Below, piece by piece: positions 11,389 to 23,633 of a stretch of DNA of 64,000 nucleotides. The position numbers were made by a program, and so were the translations under genes. Position 1 is the stretch's first letter. Each line of letters begins with the position of its first letter. Under the pieces are notes generated by a model. That model saw only the letters and a list, made by a program, of their open reading frames with translations. It ran no database searches and was not told the DNA's origin. Origin of the DNA: Adiantum capillus-veneris (Eukaryota > Streptophyta > Polypodiopsida > Polypodiales > Pteridaceae); NCBI GenBank assembly GCA_014529385.2, contig CM043953.1, positions 94,461,342 to 94,525,341 on the forward strand, given 5' to 3'.

Positions 11389-11637
11389 GATCCTTCTTCT
11401 AACACAAACTCGACAAATATGGATTCCAGAGAATATGCATCATTTTTTCAATGAATTCCAAGAATTACTTACCAAGCAACCGCAAGACAGTTTACCATAC
11501 TCACAAAATCGATCCTTCTTCTAACACAAACTCTCAACTAGACAAATATGGATTCCAAAGAATATGCATCATTTGGTCAATGAATTCCAATATTCACGTA
11601 CCAAGCAGCCGCAAGACAATTTACCACACTCACAAAA
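11389..11637 (+). repeat. Tandem duplication of about 122-127 bp
   Basis: Two consecutive copies (about 11389-11510 and 11511-11637) share 'GATCCTTCTTCTAACACAAA', 'AATATGGATTCCA' and 'AGAATATGCATCATTT'. One frame reads 'NEFQELLTKQPQDS', so it may be part of a decayed gag leader. Confidence 0.75.
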
Positions 11638-11810
11638 TTTTTAGCAATTTTTGAACCATGTCAACCCACTCCCACAAACCTGCCATAAAACCGATCTGGC
11701 CCAAGATTTATACTCATGATTCATGGGAGTCCTCTATTCACTTGAGGTGTTTTCCACAAAATGGTATCAAGATCTACATTTGTACCTCCTTTACTAGTAC
11801 ACACCTCCAT

Positions 11811-11828
11811 CCCCCCCCCCCCCCCCCC
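11811..11828. repeat. Poly-C run
   Basis: 18 consecutive C bases followed by GCCC. In the surrounding decayed reading frame it encodes polyproline. Confidence 0.95.
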
Positions 11829-11879
11829 GCCCAAACCATCAGAGTTCTTGTATTGGCAAAACTACTATGGATATGTCAT

Positions 11880-12214
11880 CCAAATTAAGAACAATTTCCA
11901 CTCCCCACTCAGTCTAGGACTTTTAATGATGAAAGGTTTACAGTCAAATTCTTTCTCTCTTTTGATAAAAATAAGGCTCTTCAATTCCTTAACAATTTGA
12001 CAATATATATTCCTTAGGTAGCTACACTAGAGAATCCAAGATTTATCATGCTATAGATTTACTCAAAGACATTGGTATGCAGTAGTGGAATGCCTTGCCA
12101 AACAAGCCTTATGATCCTAAGACTTGGCAAGGATTTAAAAATTTACTCCAAGGGAAGACTAAAACAAAGCACTTGTCCAAAGCCGACTTACACCACACCA
12201 ACAAGAAATCTTAA
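11880..12214 (+). pseudogene. Ty3/gypsy gag fragment, decayed
   Basis: Two short frames together resemble the retrotransposon gag domain. One reads 'NDERFTVKFFLSFDKNKALQF'-like. The other, from 12020, reads 'RESKIYHAIDLLKDIGMQ', then TAG, then 'WNALPNKPYDPKTWQGFKN'. The WxxLxxxxxxxxTWxxFK pattern is diagnostic of gypsy gag. The TAG sits where a second Trp (TGG) of a 'WW' pair is usual. A frameshift lies near 12015. Neither LTRs nor pol are recognisable nearby. Confidence 0.6.
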
Positions 12215-12739
12215 TGTTAGGAGGAAGGTGTCTTGGGGTTTCTAGACTAGCTAATGGGAATGGGATCGTGCTATCTAGGGTGGATGAAAGACAAACATCA
12301 TGGACACAATTGAGTGTGTGTAGGCTAGATTATCACTCAAGAGACTCGGGTTTCAAGATCAATTAACTTGGACTCATAAGCATGATCTTAAGTATTTGCT
12401 AGCCCATCACAAGCTCACCAGAAAACAAGAGAGATATAATGCAAACGTAGGTATGGTTTATTCATGAAAGGATATTTAAGTAGCTCTACAGCCTTGCACC
12501 ACTACATGTGGGATAATTCCAATTTTTCTCTCCTTGACTCATATTGTAGTGACTCTAGGACAAAGCTCACACCTTACAATCGTCCCCTTGAGGTTTGGAC
12601 TAGGGCAACACATTGAAGATTCTTTATCCACTCAAGATGACAAATAATATCCACACAGGATGTCAATACATATCCACTAAGGATGACATATCCACAAAGG
12701 ATGACAAGATAAATGTCCTCCCTTTAAACTAGAGAGCCT
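12215..12739. other. Intergenic; short direct repeats only
   Basis: No gene was seen. Three imperfect repeats of 'ATCCAC-AAGGATGACA' occur at about 12645-12700. Confidence 0.5.
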
Positions 12740-13250
12740 ATAATCTTCACAATATGTCATCGTAGTAGACAAGGTTGTTCTCCCCTTGGTATTTGTCTTC
12801 TGCTTCGTCCTCCACTAGATGAGTTGCTCCTCTTGCATGTTTCTTGATTTTGTAGTTTCTACTGTTGTTGTTGCCTTTGTTGCTTTCTCCACTTCAGTAG
12901 CATTGAGAAGGAGGATGCCCTTCTTACCACATTTTTTACAAGACTTCTTGGTGTAGCAATCCTTTGCTACATGTCCCATTCTCCCACAATCATAACACTT
13001 CTTTACACTTGATGATGAAGTCGAGTATTTTCCCTTGATGATGATAAGACAGAATCTCCTCCTGAAGATATCAATGTGCCCTTTTGCTTCTTTTCTTCTG
13101 CTTGAAGAGAATTGATAACGTCTTGAAATTGAGCTGGTTCTTTTTATTCAAGGATGGTGACTAAGTGGTCATAAGAGGGTGAAAGTACACTTAAAATCAT
13201 GGCCACTTTGTCATATTTTGGTACATCACATTTTACACAAGTAAGTTGTG
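12740..13250 (-). pseudogene. Ty1/copia gag fragment, decayed, minus strand
   Basis: On the minus strand the sequence reads 'KVAMILSVLSPSYDHLVTIL', then E, a TAA stop, and 'KEPAQFQDVINSLQAEEKKQ'. This is the end of a UBN2-type gag domain. A CCHC knuckle 'CYDCGRMGHVAKDC' comes next at about 12950-13000, then a second knuckle 'CKKCGKKG'/'HPPSQC' split by a one-base frameshift. Further downstream in that frame lies an acidic tail. Protease and pol are missing. It is a different copia family from the complete element at 3722-10420, judging by its two knuckles. Confidence 0.75.
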
Positions 13251-13653
13251 GTTTATGATGCTTATACATACATAATCACAAATGGTTTCTATATTAGAAA
13301 AGACCCCACTTTGACATCTTCTGGTACATCACTTACGTAAGTAAGCTGGGTTATGATGCTTATACATACAAAATCACAAATGGCTTATATATTAGAAAAG
13401 ACACCACTTAAATAATAAGGTGAAAGGTGCATATTGCACACTATCATTTGAAAATAAAAAAATAAAAAATAAATTATATTACGCATTATGCATATATAAT
13501 CACAAATGGTTTAGATATTAGAAGATGCACCATATAAATAACAAGGTGAAAGGTGCACATTGTTATTTAGAAGGTGCGTCATATAAATAACAACGTAAAA
13601 GGTGCACACTGCACATTGTCTTTTGAAAACAAAATAAAATAAAAAATAAATTA
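13251..13653. repeat. Imperfect short tandem repeats, AT-rich
   Basis: Blocks such as 'ATGATGCTTATACATACA', 'AATCACAAATGG' and 'AAGGTGAAAGGTGCA' recur two to four times between about 13200 and 13620 with variable spacing. No coding was seen. Confidence 0.7.
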
Positions 13654-13735
13654 GGGGGGCTATATTTAGCAAGTGGCAGTTAACATGCATGAGAGGGGGG
13701 CTATATTTAGCAAGTGGCAGTTAACATGCATGAGA
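13654..13735. repeat. Perfect 41-bp tandem duplication
   Basis: Two adjacent identical copies (13654-13694, 13695-13735), each beginning GGGGGGCTATATTTAGC and ending CATGCATGAGA. Confidence 0.93.
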
Positions 13736-13739
13736 GGGG

Positions 13740-16526
13740 GTTATAAAACCATGAAGAAGTTCTTTTTTTAATGTTCTTTTGGGGGGGATAAGCAATAGCT
13801 TTGAGCTCCGAGCTCCCATCTCCAAAACTCTCTCTCATGCCGCCAAACCCTCCATAGCATGCTCTCATGAAAAATCCCTCACGCTCTCTCTCTCTCTCTC
13901 TCTCTCTTTTCCTCTTCAAGCCAAGGATATATCTCTTTTGAAATCATTATTGAGCACTCATACTCTCAATCTCACTCTCACTCTCAAGCCTTCAGCAGCT
14001 ATCTTGATCACCTCGTCTTGTCATGATCAAACAATGATAACCATCTCTCGACGACATTGAAAACCAAGAAGAGGGAGCCCATCTTGACCACAAAGAAGCA
14101 GGAAAGGAGGATACAAAGAATGATGAAGACAATGAAGGGCAACAAAAGGGGATTCATGAATAGGGCCGTAGGAAGTGGGGGAGGATTAAGGAAGAGAAAA
14201 AGAGCAGTTTTATAGCCCTTTTCATGGGAATCTCGGGGATTCAGGAGCAGAACAACCGTACAGGGTGGGATTTATGCTTGGCAAGCATGTTGCTTCCATT
14301 GGGTTGGGGATTTTTGATGAGGGGTTTTAGTTCGAGGTGCATGCCGACAATGGAGTATGTGATCAAGTTGTAACAAGGTTACCAAAAATCATAAATTTGG
14401 AAGCTTTTGTTATTTGTGAGCATCAAAATTTGTGTTTTTCTCTTATTATCTATTGTTTTTAGCTATAAATTCGACTCTAATCCCCAGTTATCTCTCCTTA
14501 GTAATCAGTAATCTTCAGCATACGCTCTTATTAACACTAAACCCACCCCTAACTGCATTGATCTCCCTTCGTTTGAGCCTACGCCAATTTCTCGTCTACA
14601 ATCAGAAGCCCGGCACTTTCCCAGTCAGCCCTAGAGAATCATGCTCTCCGACAACGGTCCTCTGAAGGGAAATTTTTCGAGGCTTCAATGGCTATCGAGA
14701 GAAGATTGACATTGCCATCAGATTGGTTTTCGGCCAGGCTACAAGCCAATATGGTGGTAGATCCACAGATTATGTACCAAAAGCACAATTTCTCTCATAC
14801 TTGACATCAAGCGGGGAACATCGACAACAGATGACCTCAAGGTTTGAGATCCATGTTTTTTCATGAGTTTTTTTTAGCTTTATGCATGCTTTCATCTTGC
14901 AGGAATGCCAGGAAATAGATTCTCCTCTAAGATGAACACGGATACTTCAAACTATTGGCAAGGCAAGGCCTATTGTTTGACTTGAGAAGGAGTACACAAA
15001 TACTCTTGCTCACAGATAGATGTCATTTTTTATATTCGAGCAAGGTTCTCTTGACATCCAAGATGATGTTTTGATCATTGAGCAAGGCTCACTAACTCAA
15101 AAATTGGCCCTTGAGACTTTTCATCATGCATGGCATGTGCGTGCAACATATCTATAAGGGCAATGTCAAAAGCAAGGCTTCATTTTTTGTGCTTATGGTA
15201 TAATCCCTACCCACAATGTGGAATATGCTATCGATTTGGGGGAATTTTACCATTTTATGGCATGATCATTCAATGGGTATTGCTATTATATCTAAGATAA
15301 GTTCTAGGAAAAGTTGCTCGTCATGGCCGACCACTTATTGCGGTTTGAGAAGCCGACAAGGGTTTCTCTATTTTCCTATTATGGATTTGCATTTTTGCTA
15401 GGACATGGCTCCTAGGAAAAATTTTATAGAGGTTCCGTCGATTGAGACAAATCTATATGGTCAACAATAACAATAATCACGCTAAACAGGTACATGACAC
15501 ATACTTTTCAAGACTTTTTTTGCTTTTCGACACATGGTACAATTTGACATGGTTGATTATCTGTGAATGATCAAAAATTTGACTTTCTTTCACTACGATG
15601 TTTGTAAGTGGCCAAGTATCTATGTTAGCTCTATGAGCACAAGAACTCCATGAGTAATTATGTGAAGCAAGGCTTCCATTTTGGCGTCTTGCTTTGAGGT
15701 TTCAAATGTTGGGAAACCTAGTACATATGAAAAATCTCTCTTGCGTAGCAGATATGACTTTGAGTGAGTTCTTCCTTTGAAATTTCCTGACAACTAGCTC
15801 CAGCACGATGACCACGTTAGCCAATTTCAAGTTTTCTTTATATTGTTTTGACCTTGACATTTGGCAAGGACTACATGTTGCTCAAAGAAAAGTTCTTTGC
15901 AAACGTTTTTGAGAAGCAAGGCTTCTAATCCATGCCAAGATCCTGTCATTGACTCAAATCAATCACATTGGCACACAATTTTGGCCGTTTTTCACAGTAA
16001 GGATACAAGCTCACAATTTACGTATGACGACAACAAATTGTGATGTATCCATGCATGATTGTGCAAGGAACTTCTGGTATCAGCTCAATCTATAGGGACA
16101 ATAAATATTGCCAAGGGCTTACACCTCAATTTGTAGGGGCCATCAATATCACCAAGGGCTTACAACTCTGTTTTCACGGCATGCTAGTGAGGTAGACAAA
16201 ATTCCAGCTCATTATTTTTTTACGTTTTTGCTATAACACCAACCACTCTGTCAAGGATACAATAAAACATTGAATGTTTATAACCATTTAATCCAATGAA
16301 CTTCATTCAAGGGCCAAGCATCGCAAGTACGTCAATTTGATATAGTCATGTCGCAAGTACGTCCATCTTATATAGTCACGCCCACATACAAAGTAGGTGG
16401 GTCAAGGCGTGATTTATGTTACCTCTCTGTATGAGAGTGATGTACAAGCACACTGTTCTATCCTTATAAGAAATAAGTTACGACTTAGACATTGTTTGCA
16501 CAGAAGAATTCGTAAGGGATATAAAC
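13740..16526. other. Intergenic; no gene recognised
   Basis: A (CT)n run lies at about 13880-13908. The word GCAAGG(C/G) recurs often between 14.9 and 16.1 kb. Local repeats include 'CCAAGGGCTTACA' (16114-16165) and 'TCGCAAGTACGTC' (16320-16365). A frame at about 14660-14840 ('GQATSQYGGRSTDYVPKAQF') ends in a possible splice donor, but I recognise no family. No LTR pair or TIR was found. Confidence 0.4.
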
Positions 16527-18087
16527 TGTCATAATAATCAATATCTAATTCTCCTAAATGATTTTCTCATATTAAATTGATCATTTAATGTGGGGAAGTG
16601 CCAGGGGAGAAAAAGCTAGAATATTGGTTAAGCTAGCAGACCGGCCACAGTAGGGATCCAAAGGGGGGGGCATTTGCAAAAGAGCCATGTGCAACAATGG
16701 GCTAAAAAGACCCTAAGGTTCAGCCCATTAAGACTTCCAAAATGCTAAGGTTCCAAAATTCAAAGGTTGCGTCCAAAGGTCAACCCTAGGGGAAATTGGA
16801 TGCTTTGTGTGTAACTAAAAAGTCTTTGCATATCCCTACATGGGAGGGGGCGAGCCCTTCTTCTAGGGGATGAGAGAGAAAGTCACACACACACACAGTC
16901 TCCCTTTACACAAAGGGAATTACGGACACATGTCAGCTCCCTAGCCCAGATGCCCACAAGGTGTGCCCAATTCCTATTGGATGGCCTTGGAGGTGGACCA
17001 ATGAGAATTAGGCTAGAGTAAATCTAGTTTAATTAATTTGAAAACACTTAATAAAAGAACCAATGAGAATTAAGTCTCCTAGAAGACTATTGGACAGTCT
17101 CCCAAGGGGTCCAATGAGCATTCAGGAGCCCAATGGCTTGCCTGATTCCTATTGGCCAGGAGGCAAAGGGGTCCAATGAGAGTTTAGTTTAATTATTAAA
17201 TTACCTAAAGCTCTCACAAAAGGGGAAAGGGGGACACATGTCAGAAGGCTATCACTTATGCTTCTTAATGGCCATTGGCTTGACTTGGGGAGGTCCAATG
17301 GGGAGCCTGCAAGAGCAAATAGCAAGAGGGATCGCCCAAGAGAGAGAGGGGGCTGATTTTTGCAAGGCATTATCACACACACACTGACACAATCTCATGT
17401 GTGAAGAAAGAGAACACTATCTCTTCCCAAGCTTTAATGGAGAGCTCATCACCTACTCCAAGCTTGTGAGATAGAAGCCTACATAGACACACTCTTGGCT
17501 TGTGGATACAAATCCAACCAAGAGCCAAGCTTCAATGCATGCTCATCTCCTCTACCAAGCTAATTACTAAGCTAAATCTATGCGAATATGAGTGATTATG
17601 TGAGGAGATGTACATCTTTCTCGTAAGATACTCCTTCCTCTCAATCTACTCTCATACCCTGCTAGCTCTCACCATCTTCGAAGGTGTGTGAGGTCTTGGG
17701 TCTGAGAACGGGGATAATTAAATTTGTGTTTACTAAGTGTTTTGCTTAGTGCATGAAGCTTTCATCTTCATTGCACTAGCTAGTCTTGAAGGAGCACAAA
17801 GAATTGTATTGTACAATGTCTCTCTTGATGGGAGAAACCATAATACAAAGCCTTTTGGAGGGGGGGACCGGCTCCATGCAATTCCGGTCCTCAACTGTTG
17901 TCAATAGCTTAATTTCTCTCTCTTTTGAAAATATTGTTGATGCTATCTAACTAGGTGTTATGCTTTTTGTTGCTCTCTCCACCCAAGCACTCTTGTACTT
18001 CTCATTAGGAATCTATTCTAATGAAATGCCCACTATGTTCATGCTAATTTCCGCTACACATAAGTTTTTAGGCCATTAAATGTTACA
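16527..18087 (+). repeat. Chromovirus 5' LTR
   Basis: 1561 bp. It matches 23634-25221 closely throughout, including the distinctive blocks 'GGGAAGTGCCAGGGGAG' and 'GGGGGACCGGCTCCATGCA'. It ends ATGTTACA just before the primer site. Confidence 0.95.
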
Positions 18088-18088
18088 T

Positions 18089-18100
18089 TGGTATCAGAGC
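18089..18100 (+). promoter_or_regulatory. Primer-binding site, tRNA-iMet type
   Basis: TGGTATCAGAGC begins one base after the LTR, an exact match to the initiator-Met primer site. Confidence 0.9.
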
Positions 18101-18506
18101 ACAAGGTTTCTCTTTTCTTGCTCAAGAAGGGAGGTCCTCAAGCTAGCTATAAATGATTGGTATTATTAATTGCCTACTGTGAGTAAGTAGAATAGGGATC
18201 TTTTAGCCTTGCAGTGCGCCTGCCTTTGTGCAGTTAACGGGGCATCACTGTCGAGAGCTATGGTATTAATAGTGGAGTCCTACGGGGCTTGCCTACGGCT
18301 TAACCACTATTGAGCTATTAGAAGCTTGACAGGAGCCGGTGCTATTTTGGTGTTGAAAGACCCTCTCTTCTATTCCTTGCAATTAATGGTATTCTAGCCG
18401 CGGGTACAGTAGCTTGAGTGCTTTTTCTAAAGGGGTAAAGAGGAGTAGCAACTAGGGCTTGAAGTGCCAAAGTACCCCTAAAAAGTTTACACATAAAAGT
18501 TGTAGA
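18101..18506 (+). other. Chromovirus leader, non-coding
   Basis: About 400 bp between the primer site and the gag ATG with no reading frame of note. Confidence 0.6.
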
Positions 18507-19956
18507 ATGGTTGAGAATAGTAAAGAGAGTGAAATTAATGTTGATAACTTTGATTTTGCTCATGAGCAAGCTACTAATGATGCTTCAATGCTTTTTAACT
18601 ATCTTGTTTCTAGGCTTCAACAAGCCATGGGCAATCCATCTCTCCAAAGTGAAGTGCAACGGCAGCTCCGTGCTCATGGGATTCTCCAAGCTCATCATCA
18701 TGACGAGAGAACACCTAGGAAGCCTCCTTGTGAGACTCCCAAAAGAGGTCTCTCTCCGATTCGGGAAGAAGAAGAGAATCCATATGAAGGGCTCAAGAAT
18801 TTACTTCTTGATGATGCATCTCCTTCCCAAAGGAGAACTCAAGAGCCTCCATCGAAGGAATGAGAAAGAAGTGAGTCTCCCGCCACCTCGGCGGAGATGG
18901 CTCCACGAAGACGGTGGGCTAAACGCTCTCCATCACTACCACAGCGGAGAAGACCATCACACTCTTCTCCACGCCATTATTCAAAGAGGGATGATAAAAA
19001 GCAAGAGAAGAAAAAGGCGAGAAAGAGGACACCCTCTTCTCCATCTTCTTCATCCTCTTCCTCTTATGAAAGTGATGGTGAAGACAACGCAGATCAAGAC
19101 AAGAAAAAGGCGAGAAAGAGGTCACCCTCTTCTCCACCTTCTTCAAATTCTTCACCTTCTGAAGAAAGTGATGGTGCAACCTTTGAACCATCAAAAAGAA
19201 GAGGCCATAGGAAATCCTATGCCGCATGGAAGAGGTCATCCAAGATGAAGAAGTTCAAAGAGGGAGGGAAGAGCATCTCTTTCCTTACCTATGATGGCAC
19301 CTTTGGTGCTACAGACAAAGTCTTGGCCTTTATCCTGCAATTTGATGCGGCGTTTGGAGATGAGGGGTGCACGGAGTCCTCTAAGCTATGCCATGTAGCT
19401 ATGAACTTTCAAAAGTCTGCCAGGAAATGGTGGTCTAGCCTACGAGCCAACGGTGAAGCTCCACGAACATGGAAAGATTTAAAAGCTTCCATTATGAAGC
19501 AGTTTTTGGCCACCGATGCCAAAGACAAAGTACTCACCGAATGGCGAAGCTTAAAGCTCTCTCCCAATGAATCCATCCACAAATATGTAGACAAGTTTTG
19601 GGACCTACAACTCAAAGCCACTATCTTTAAAAAGTTGGATTTTGGAGAGCAAAAGCAACAATTTTGTGCAGGCTTAACCGAAAAAATGGCAGAGTATGTC
19701 AACTCCCAAAGGCCACGTACCATATCGGCGGTAATACACCATACTATGGTGGCCTCACGAATCAATTTCCAAATGGGGGCTAAAAGAAATAATAAGCCCC
19801 CGGAAAACAAGGGTTCCAATGAGCCTAAGGGGAAGGACAATGTCCAAAAGTCTCCTAAGGGCAACTCCAAGCTAAAGAGAAGGAAGTTTACAAAGGTAAG
19901 AACAAACTCTCTACTGAAGAGCTTGAGCGTTATCGCAAGGATAACCGGTGTTTTTT
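18507..19956 (+). pseudogene. Chromovirus gag, interrupted and truncated by the inversion
   Basis: From ATG 18507 the frame runs to a TGA at 18861-18863 and then continues in frame ('ERSESPATSAEM'), which fits a CGA codon hit by C-to-T. Two Lys/Arg-Ser blocks (about residues 160-215) precede the gag domain. That domain contains 'ARKWWSSLRANGE', 'TWKDLKASIMKQF' and 'CAGLTEKMAEYV'. A one-base shift near 19890 moves the frame to 'STEELERYRKDNRCF', which should lead into the CCHC knuckle. The knuckle is cut there, and its remainder 'KCGEQGHAYRAC' lies on the minus strand at about 22960-22993. Gag would form the particle shell. Confidence 0.85.
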
Positions 19957-20749
19957 CTTTAAAGGCTTGGGCTCTTCTGTGCTTGTCAGCAGAAACCTTT
20001 TGCCTTTGCTGTGAGATAGAGATAGCATCCTTAATCTTTTGAAAATATTCTTGTAGGTCTCGGCTATACTCATCTGCAACGAAGATCTTCCCATGTACCT
20101 TAAGTAGCAAGGGACTTTTTGATCTTCCCTCAATTACCTCAAAAGGTGCTTTTCCCGTGGAAGTATGTACAGTGGTATTGTAAGCATACTCCAGTAAAGG
20201 TAAGTACTTCTCCCATTGGGATCTTTAATCTACTTCCATTACATAGGCTTTTAGTAGATTGAGAATTGTTAGGTTAGCTATTTCACTTTGGCCATCCGTT
20301 TGTGGATGATAGGCCGAAGAGAAGTTTAGCCTTGTTCCTAAATTCTCAAAGAGACCCTTCCAGAAGTTACTGGTCATTCTAGGATCTCTATCCGACACTA
20401 TGGACATTGGCAAGACATGGTACTTGAAAATTTGTGAAAGGAAGAGGGTTGCCATTTGATGGGCTTTGATAGTCTTTTTGACAGGTATAAAATGAGCTTG
20501 TTTACTGAACCTTTCTACTATCGTCCATATTCCCGTATTCCCATGGATAGACTTAGGCAATCCAAAGATAAAATCCATGGATATGCTCTCCCATGGTGAA
20601 TTAGGAATTGGCAAGGGTTGAAGCAATCCAAGTTGTTTCCCTCTATCAAAATTTGTCTTTTGGAAAACCACACATTTAGAAACATACTCTTGTATGTTCA
20701 CTTTCATGGTAGGACAATAGAAATATGTTTCAATTCCCTTTAAGGTAGA
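19957..20749 (-). pseudogene. Chromovirus integrase, inverted, two stops
   Basis: Minus-strand continuation of the RT frame after a TAG at 20750-20752. The zinc region shows 'YFYCPTMKVNIQEYVSKC' with 'VVFQ' where 'xxCQ' is usual. The core motifs are 'SMDFIFGLPKS', 'IVSDRDPRMTSNFW' and 'YHPQTDGQSEIANL', supplying D, D and E. A second stop, TAA at about 20225, interrupts 'MEVD' and 'RSQWEKYLPLLEYAYN'. The frame goes on to 'ADKHRRAQAFK' and ends at the left breakpoint. Both stops fit Gln codons hit by C-to-T. Roughly 60 residues normally between this point and the chromodomain side are missing from the element. Confidence 0.88.
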
Positions 20750-22993
20750 CTAAATCCCTCTATGCCCCGCATACGGTGGAGCATGAGATTCATACATTAC
20801 TTTCTCACGTAGTGAGTTAGTAACGCATAGTCTATTGCCATAGAGAAGATAACTATCTTGTAAAGTAAATGGTTCTTCTTTCTTCCCTAATGCAAGGGCT
20901 GAAATCACATCTCTGCAATCGGGATCAATAGCGTACTCATCTATCATTGAAGATAGATCATTGTGAGTTGCTATGGAAACCGCATTCACTCTTGGCCGTC
21001 TTGAGAGTGCATTAGCTACTTGATTATGCTTGCCAACAATGTGAGCAATATGAAAATGAAATTGCGAAAGGAAATTTTCCCACCTCATTTGTTTGTCGGA
21101 GAGCTTGGTCTGCATCATGAAGTACTTAAGACTTTGGTGATCCGTTCGCAGAATGAAAGGAGTCCCCAATAAATAGTGCTTCCATGAGTCTAAGGCATGT
21201 AGAACTGCAAGGAGTTCCTTTTCATATATGCCTAGAGCTTGCTCAACAGGGTTAAGCCTTCGACTCTCATAGCCTATGGCGTGCCCTTCTTGGAGCAAAA
21301 CAGCTCCAAGGCAATCACCACAAGCATCACATTGGACCTCAAATGGTTTTGAGAGATCCGGTAGTGTAAGCATAGGTTGAGAGATAAGCTTTTCTTTAAG
21401 CTTTTCGAAAGCATTGTTCTCCTTAGCAGACCATGTATACCTAACGCTTTTCTTTGTTAGGTCATGTAATGGTCTCGCAATTTGTGAGAACTTTTCTATG
21501 AAGCATCTATAGTATGCACACATACCTATAAAGCTTCTTAGTTCATGAAGATTCCTTGGTTTAGGCCATCCTTTTATTAACTCTAACTTTGATGGATCCA
21601 TTTGGATGCCATCTTGAGAGATAATGTGACCTAAATACTGAATCTCTTGCAAGAAAAATTCACTTTTCTTTCGATTAACATAAAGTTTATTCTCTCTTAA
21701 AACTTGAAATATTACCTGGAAATGTTGCTTGTGTTCGTCTAATGAATTAGAGTAGATGATAATATCATCAAAGAACACTCCAGTGAAGGTTCGATGAGGC
21801 CTGAACAGCGTCTCCATCAAGCGGTTGAATGTGGCTGGTGCATTGGTCAAGCCAAAAGGCATGACAATGTACTCATAAAGACCAAATGTGGTACGAAATG
21901 CGGTCTTTACAATGTCTTGATCAACTATCCTTATTTGATGATAGCCACTTTTTAGGTCAATCCTACTGAAATAGGTCGATCCTTGTAGCTTATCAAACAG
22001 GTCTTCTACCCGTGGAACGGGAAACCTATTTTTGATAGTGATCCTATTTAGTGCTCTATAGTCGACACACATACGATATGTGTCGCCTTTCTTTTGCACT
22101 AATAGCACAGGTGAGCAAAATGGAGATGAGCTAGGCCTAACCATGCCCTTCTCAACTAACTCATGCACTTGCCGCATAATCTCCTCTTGTTGAGCTTGAG
22201 AAACTCTATAAGGAGGTTTGTTAGGCGGTGAAATTCCTCGAAGAAGTTCAATTGCATGGTCATCATTACCTCGTTTAGGAGGTAGCTCACGAGGGATGTC
22301 GTCAATAAAAACATCTTGAAACCCCTTGAGAAAATTGGATAACTCTAATTCCTTTTGGTTGCTTTTATTTTCTTTTGCTAAAGCATTAGGTTCATTTTGA
22401 GAATCTTTAACAAAAATCATGTACACGGAAATAGAGCTCTTTATTGACTTGTTGAAAGCTGGTGTATGTACAATGGGGATAGTGTTACCCATTTCCTTAG
22501 CATCTATATACATGTCTTTTTCCTTGAACTTAAAGGAGATTCCCCTTTCAAGAAATTTAACATCGACAGCCAGGCGGTCAAACCATGGTGCCCCTAGGAT
22601 TACATCCTCATGCTTGAGAGGAGAGATAAAGAAGTCCTCTTTGTCCACATAGCCTTGGACATGAAGCCTCAATTTATTGATTAAGGGAGTGACTGAAGCT
22701 TCTTGCCCCTTGAAGGCACTTTCTGCGGGTAGGACATCTCCCATCTCGTAGGATTGTATGCCTAGTTTGGTGGCCAACTCTATAGATATAAAATTGTGAG
22801 TAGAACCAGGGTCAAAGAGAATAAAAGCATCATGTTCTCTTACCTTTCCCCAAGCATGGCATAGAGGAGATCCTTTGTGATGAGTTTGGTGAGTCTCCTC
22901 CTCTTGAATTTCAACCAAGGAAGCTCTAGGAGGATCTTGACGGTTGTTCTTTTGGGGCAAGCGCGGTACGCATGCCCTTGTTCGCCGCACTTG
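20750..22993 (-). pseudogene. Chromovirus protease, reverse transcriptase and RNase H, inverted
   Basis: The minus-strand frame starts at the right breakpoint with the knuckle remainder 'CGEQGHAYRAC'. It shifts by one base into 'LPQKNNRQDPPRAS' and then stays open to 20750. The protease has 'FILFDPGSTHNFIS', DPGS instead of the usual D(S/T)GS. RT motifs are 'YRMCVDYRALNRIT', 'YFSRIDLKSGYHQI', 'FGLTNAPATF' and the catalytic 'VFFDDIIIYS'. RNase H shows 'VQCDACGDCLGAVL', 'YEKELLAVLHAL' and 'RTDHQSLKYF'. The H2C2 start 'PPYAGHRGI' is followed by TAG. It is antisense to the element's promoter, so it could not be expressed from the 5' LTR. Confidence 0.92.
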
Positions 22994-22996
22994 ATC

Positions 22997-23275
22997 AAGT
23001 TGCCCAATCATTGGCTCATACACAATGATTACAAAGGAGAGCCACCTCAAGAACCAACTATTGAAGACCCACCGGAGATCGAGGACCAAAAGGAGGTGCT
23101 GCAGCCCGAGTCCATTCTCCGACATGAAGACAAGGTATTAAGAGGCGGTAAGACTATCCGACGATATCTTATTAAGTTTAAGAATTATCCTTTTGAAGAT
23201 GCTAGATGGATGCAAGGCATACAATTAAAGGATAACCTAAACCTTGTCAATGCTTACAATGCTTCCCAAGAGTAA
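22997..23275 (+). pseudogene. Chromovirus integrase C-terminus with chromodomain
   Basis: From the right breakpoint the plus strand reads 'LPNHWLIHN', part of the integrase tail, then 'YKGEPPQEPTIEDPPEIED'. The chromodomain follows: 'VLQPESILRHEDKVLRGGK', 'IRRYLIKFKNYPFEDARWM'. It stops after 'AYNASQE' at 23273-23275. Chromodomains on gypsy integrases are thought to steer insertion towards marked chromatin. The usual 'FHVSLLK' segment is shortened between 'IHN' and 'DYKG', a small deletion in addition to the inversion. Confidence 0.88.
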
Positions 23276-23633
23276 GCAAATGTACAAAATGTTAAAAATT
23301 AACAAAAAAAAATTTGTCTTATAAGACTCTCTTTTTCTAAATTGTGCACAAAAATAAAGTAGTATGCATGCTTAGATCAAGTTTGCGGAGACGACATCTC
23401 CCAAACACCAAGTAGAGCTTGTCACTCTACTATGGAAGACTGTTAGGACTAATGTGCAGACATGCTTGCGGCAGCCTCAGGCTCTCAAGCCCCAAATGGA
23501 CTAGTCATCCATTGTGGAATGATGTCGTAGGGTAACATAGGGATCCTCTACCCGCTAAGAAAAGGACTCATGAATATGCTTTATCTTCTCTACACCATAG
23601 TCGAGGACGACTATGATTTCAAGAGAGAGGTAA
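23276..23633 (+). other. Chromovirus 3' untranslated region and polypurine tract
   Basis: Non-coding, ending with the purine tract AAGAGAGAGGTAA (23621-23633) directly before the 3' LTR. A diverged copy of the last 230 bp occurs at about 32400-32626. Confidence 0.8.

Noticed and set aside
18919-19239. Minus-strand frame within gag
   Set aside because: It is the shadow of the Lys/Arg-Ser-rich gag region on the plus strand.
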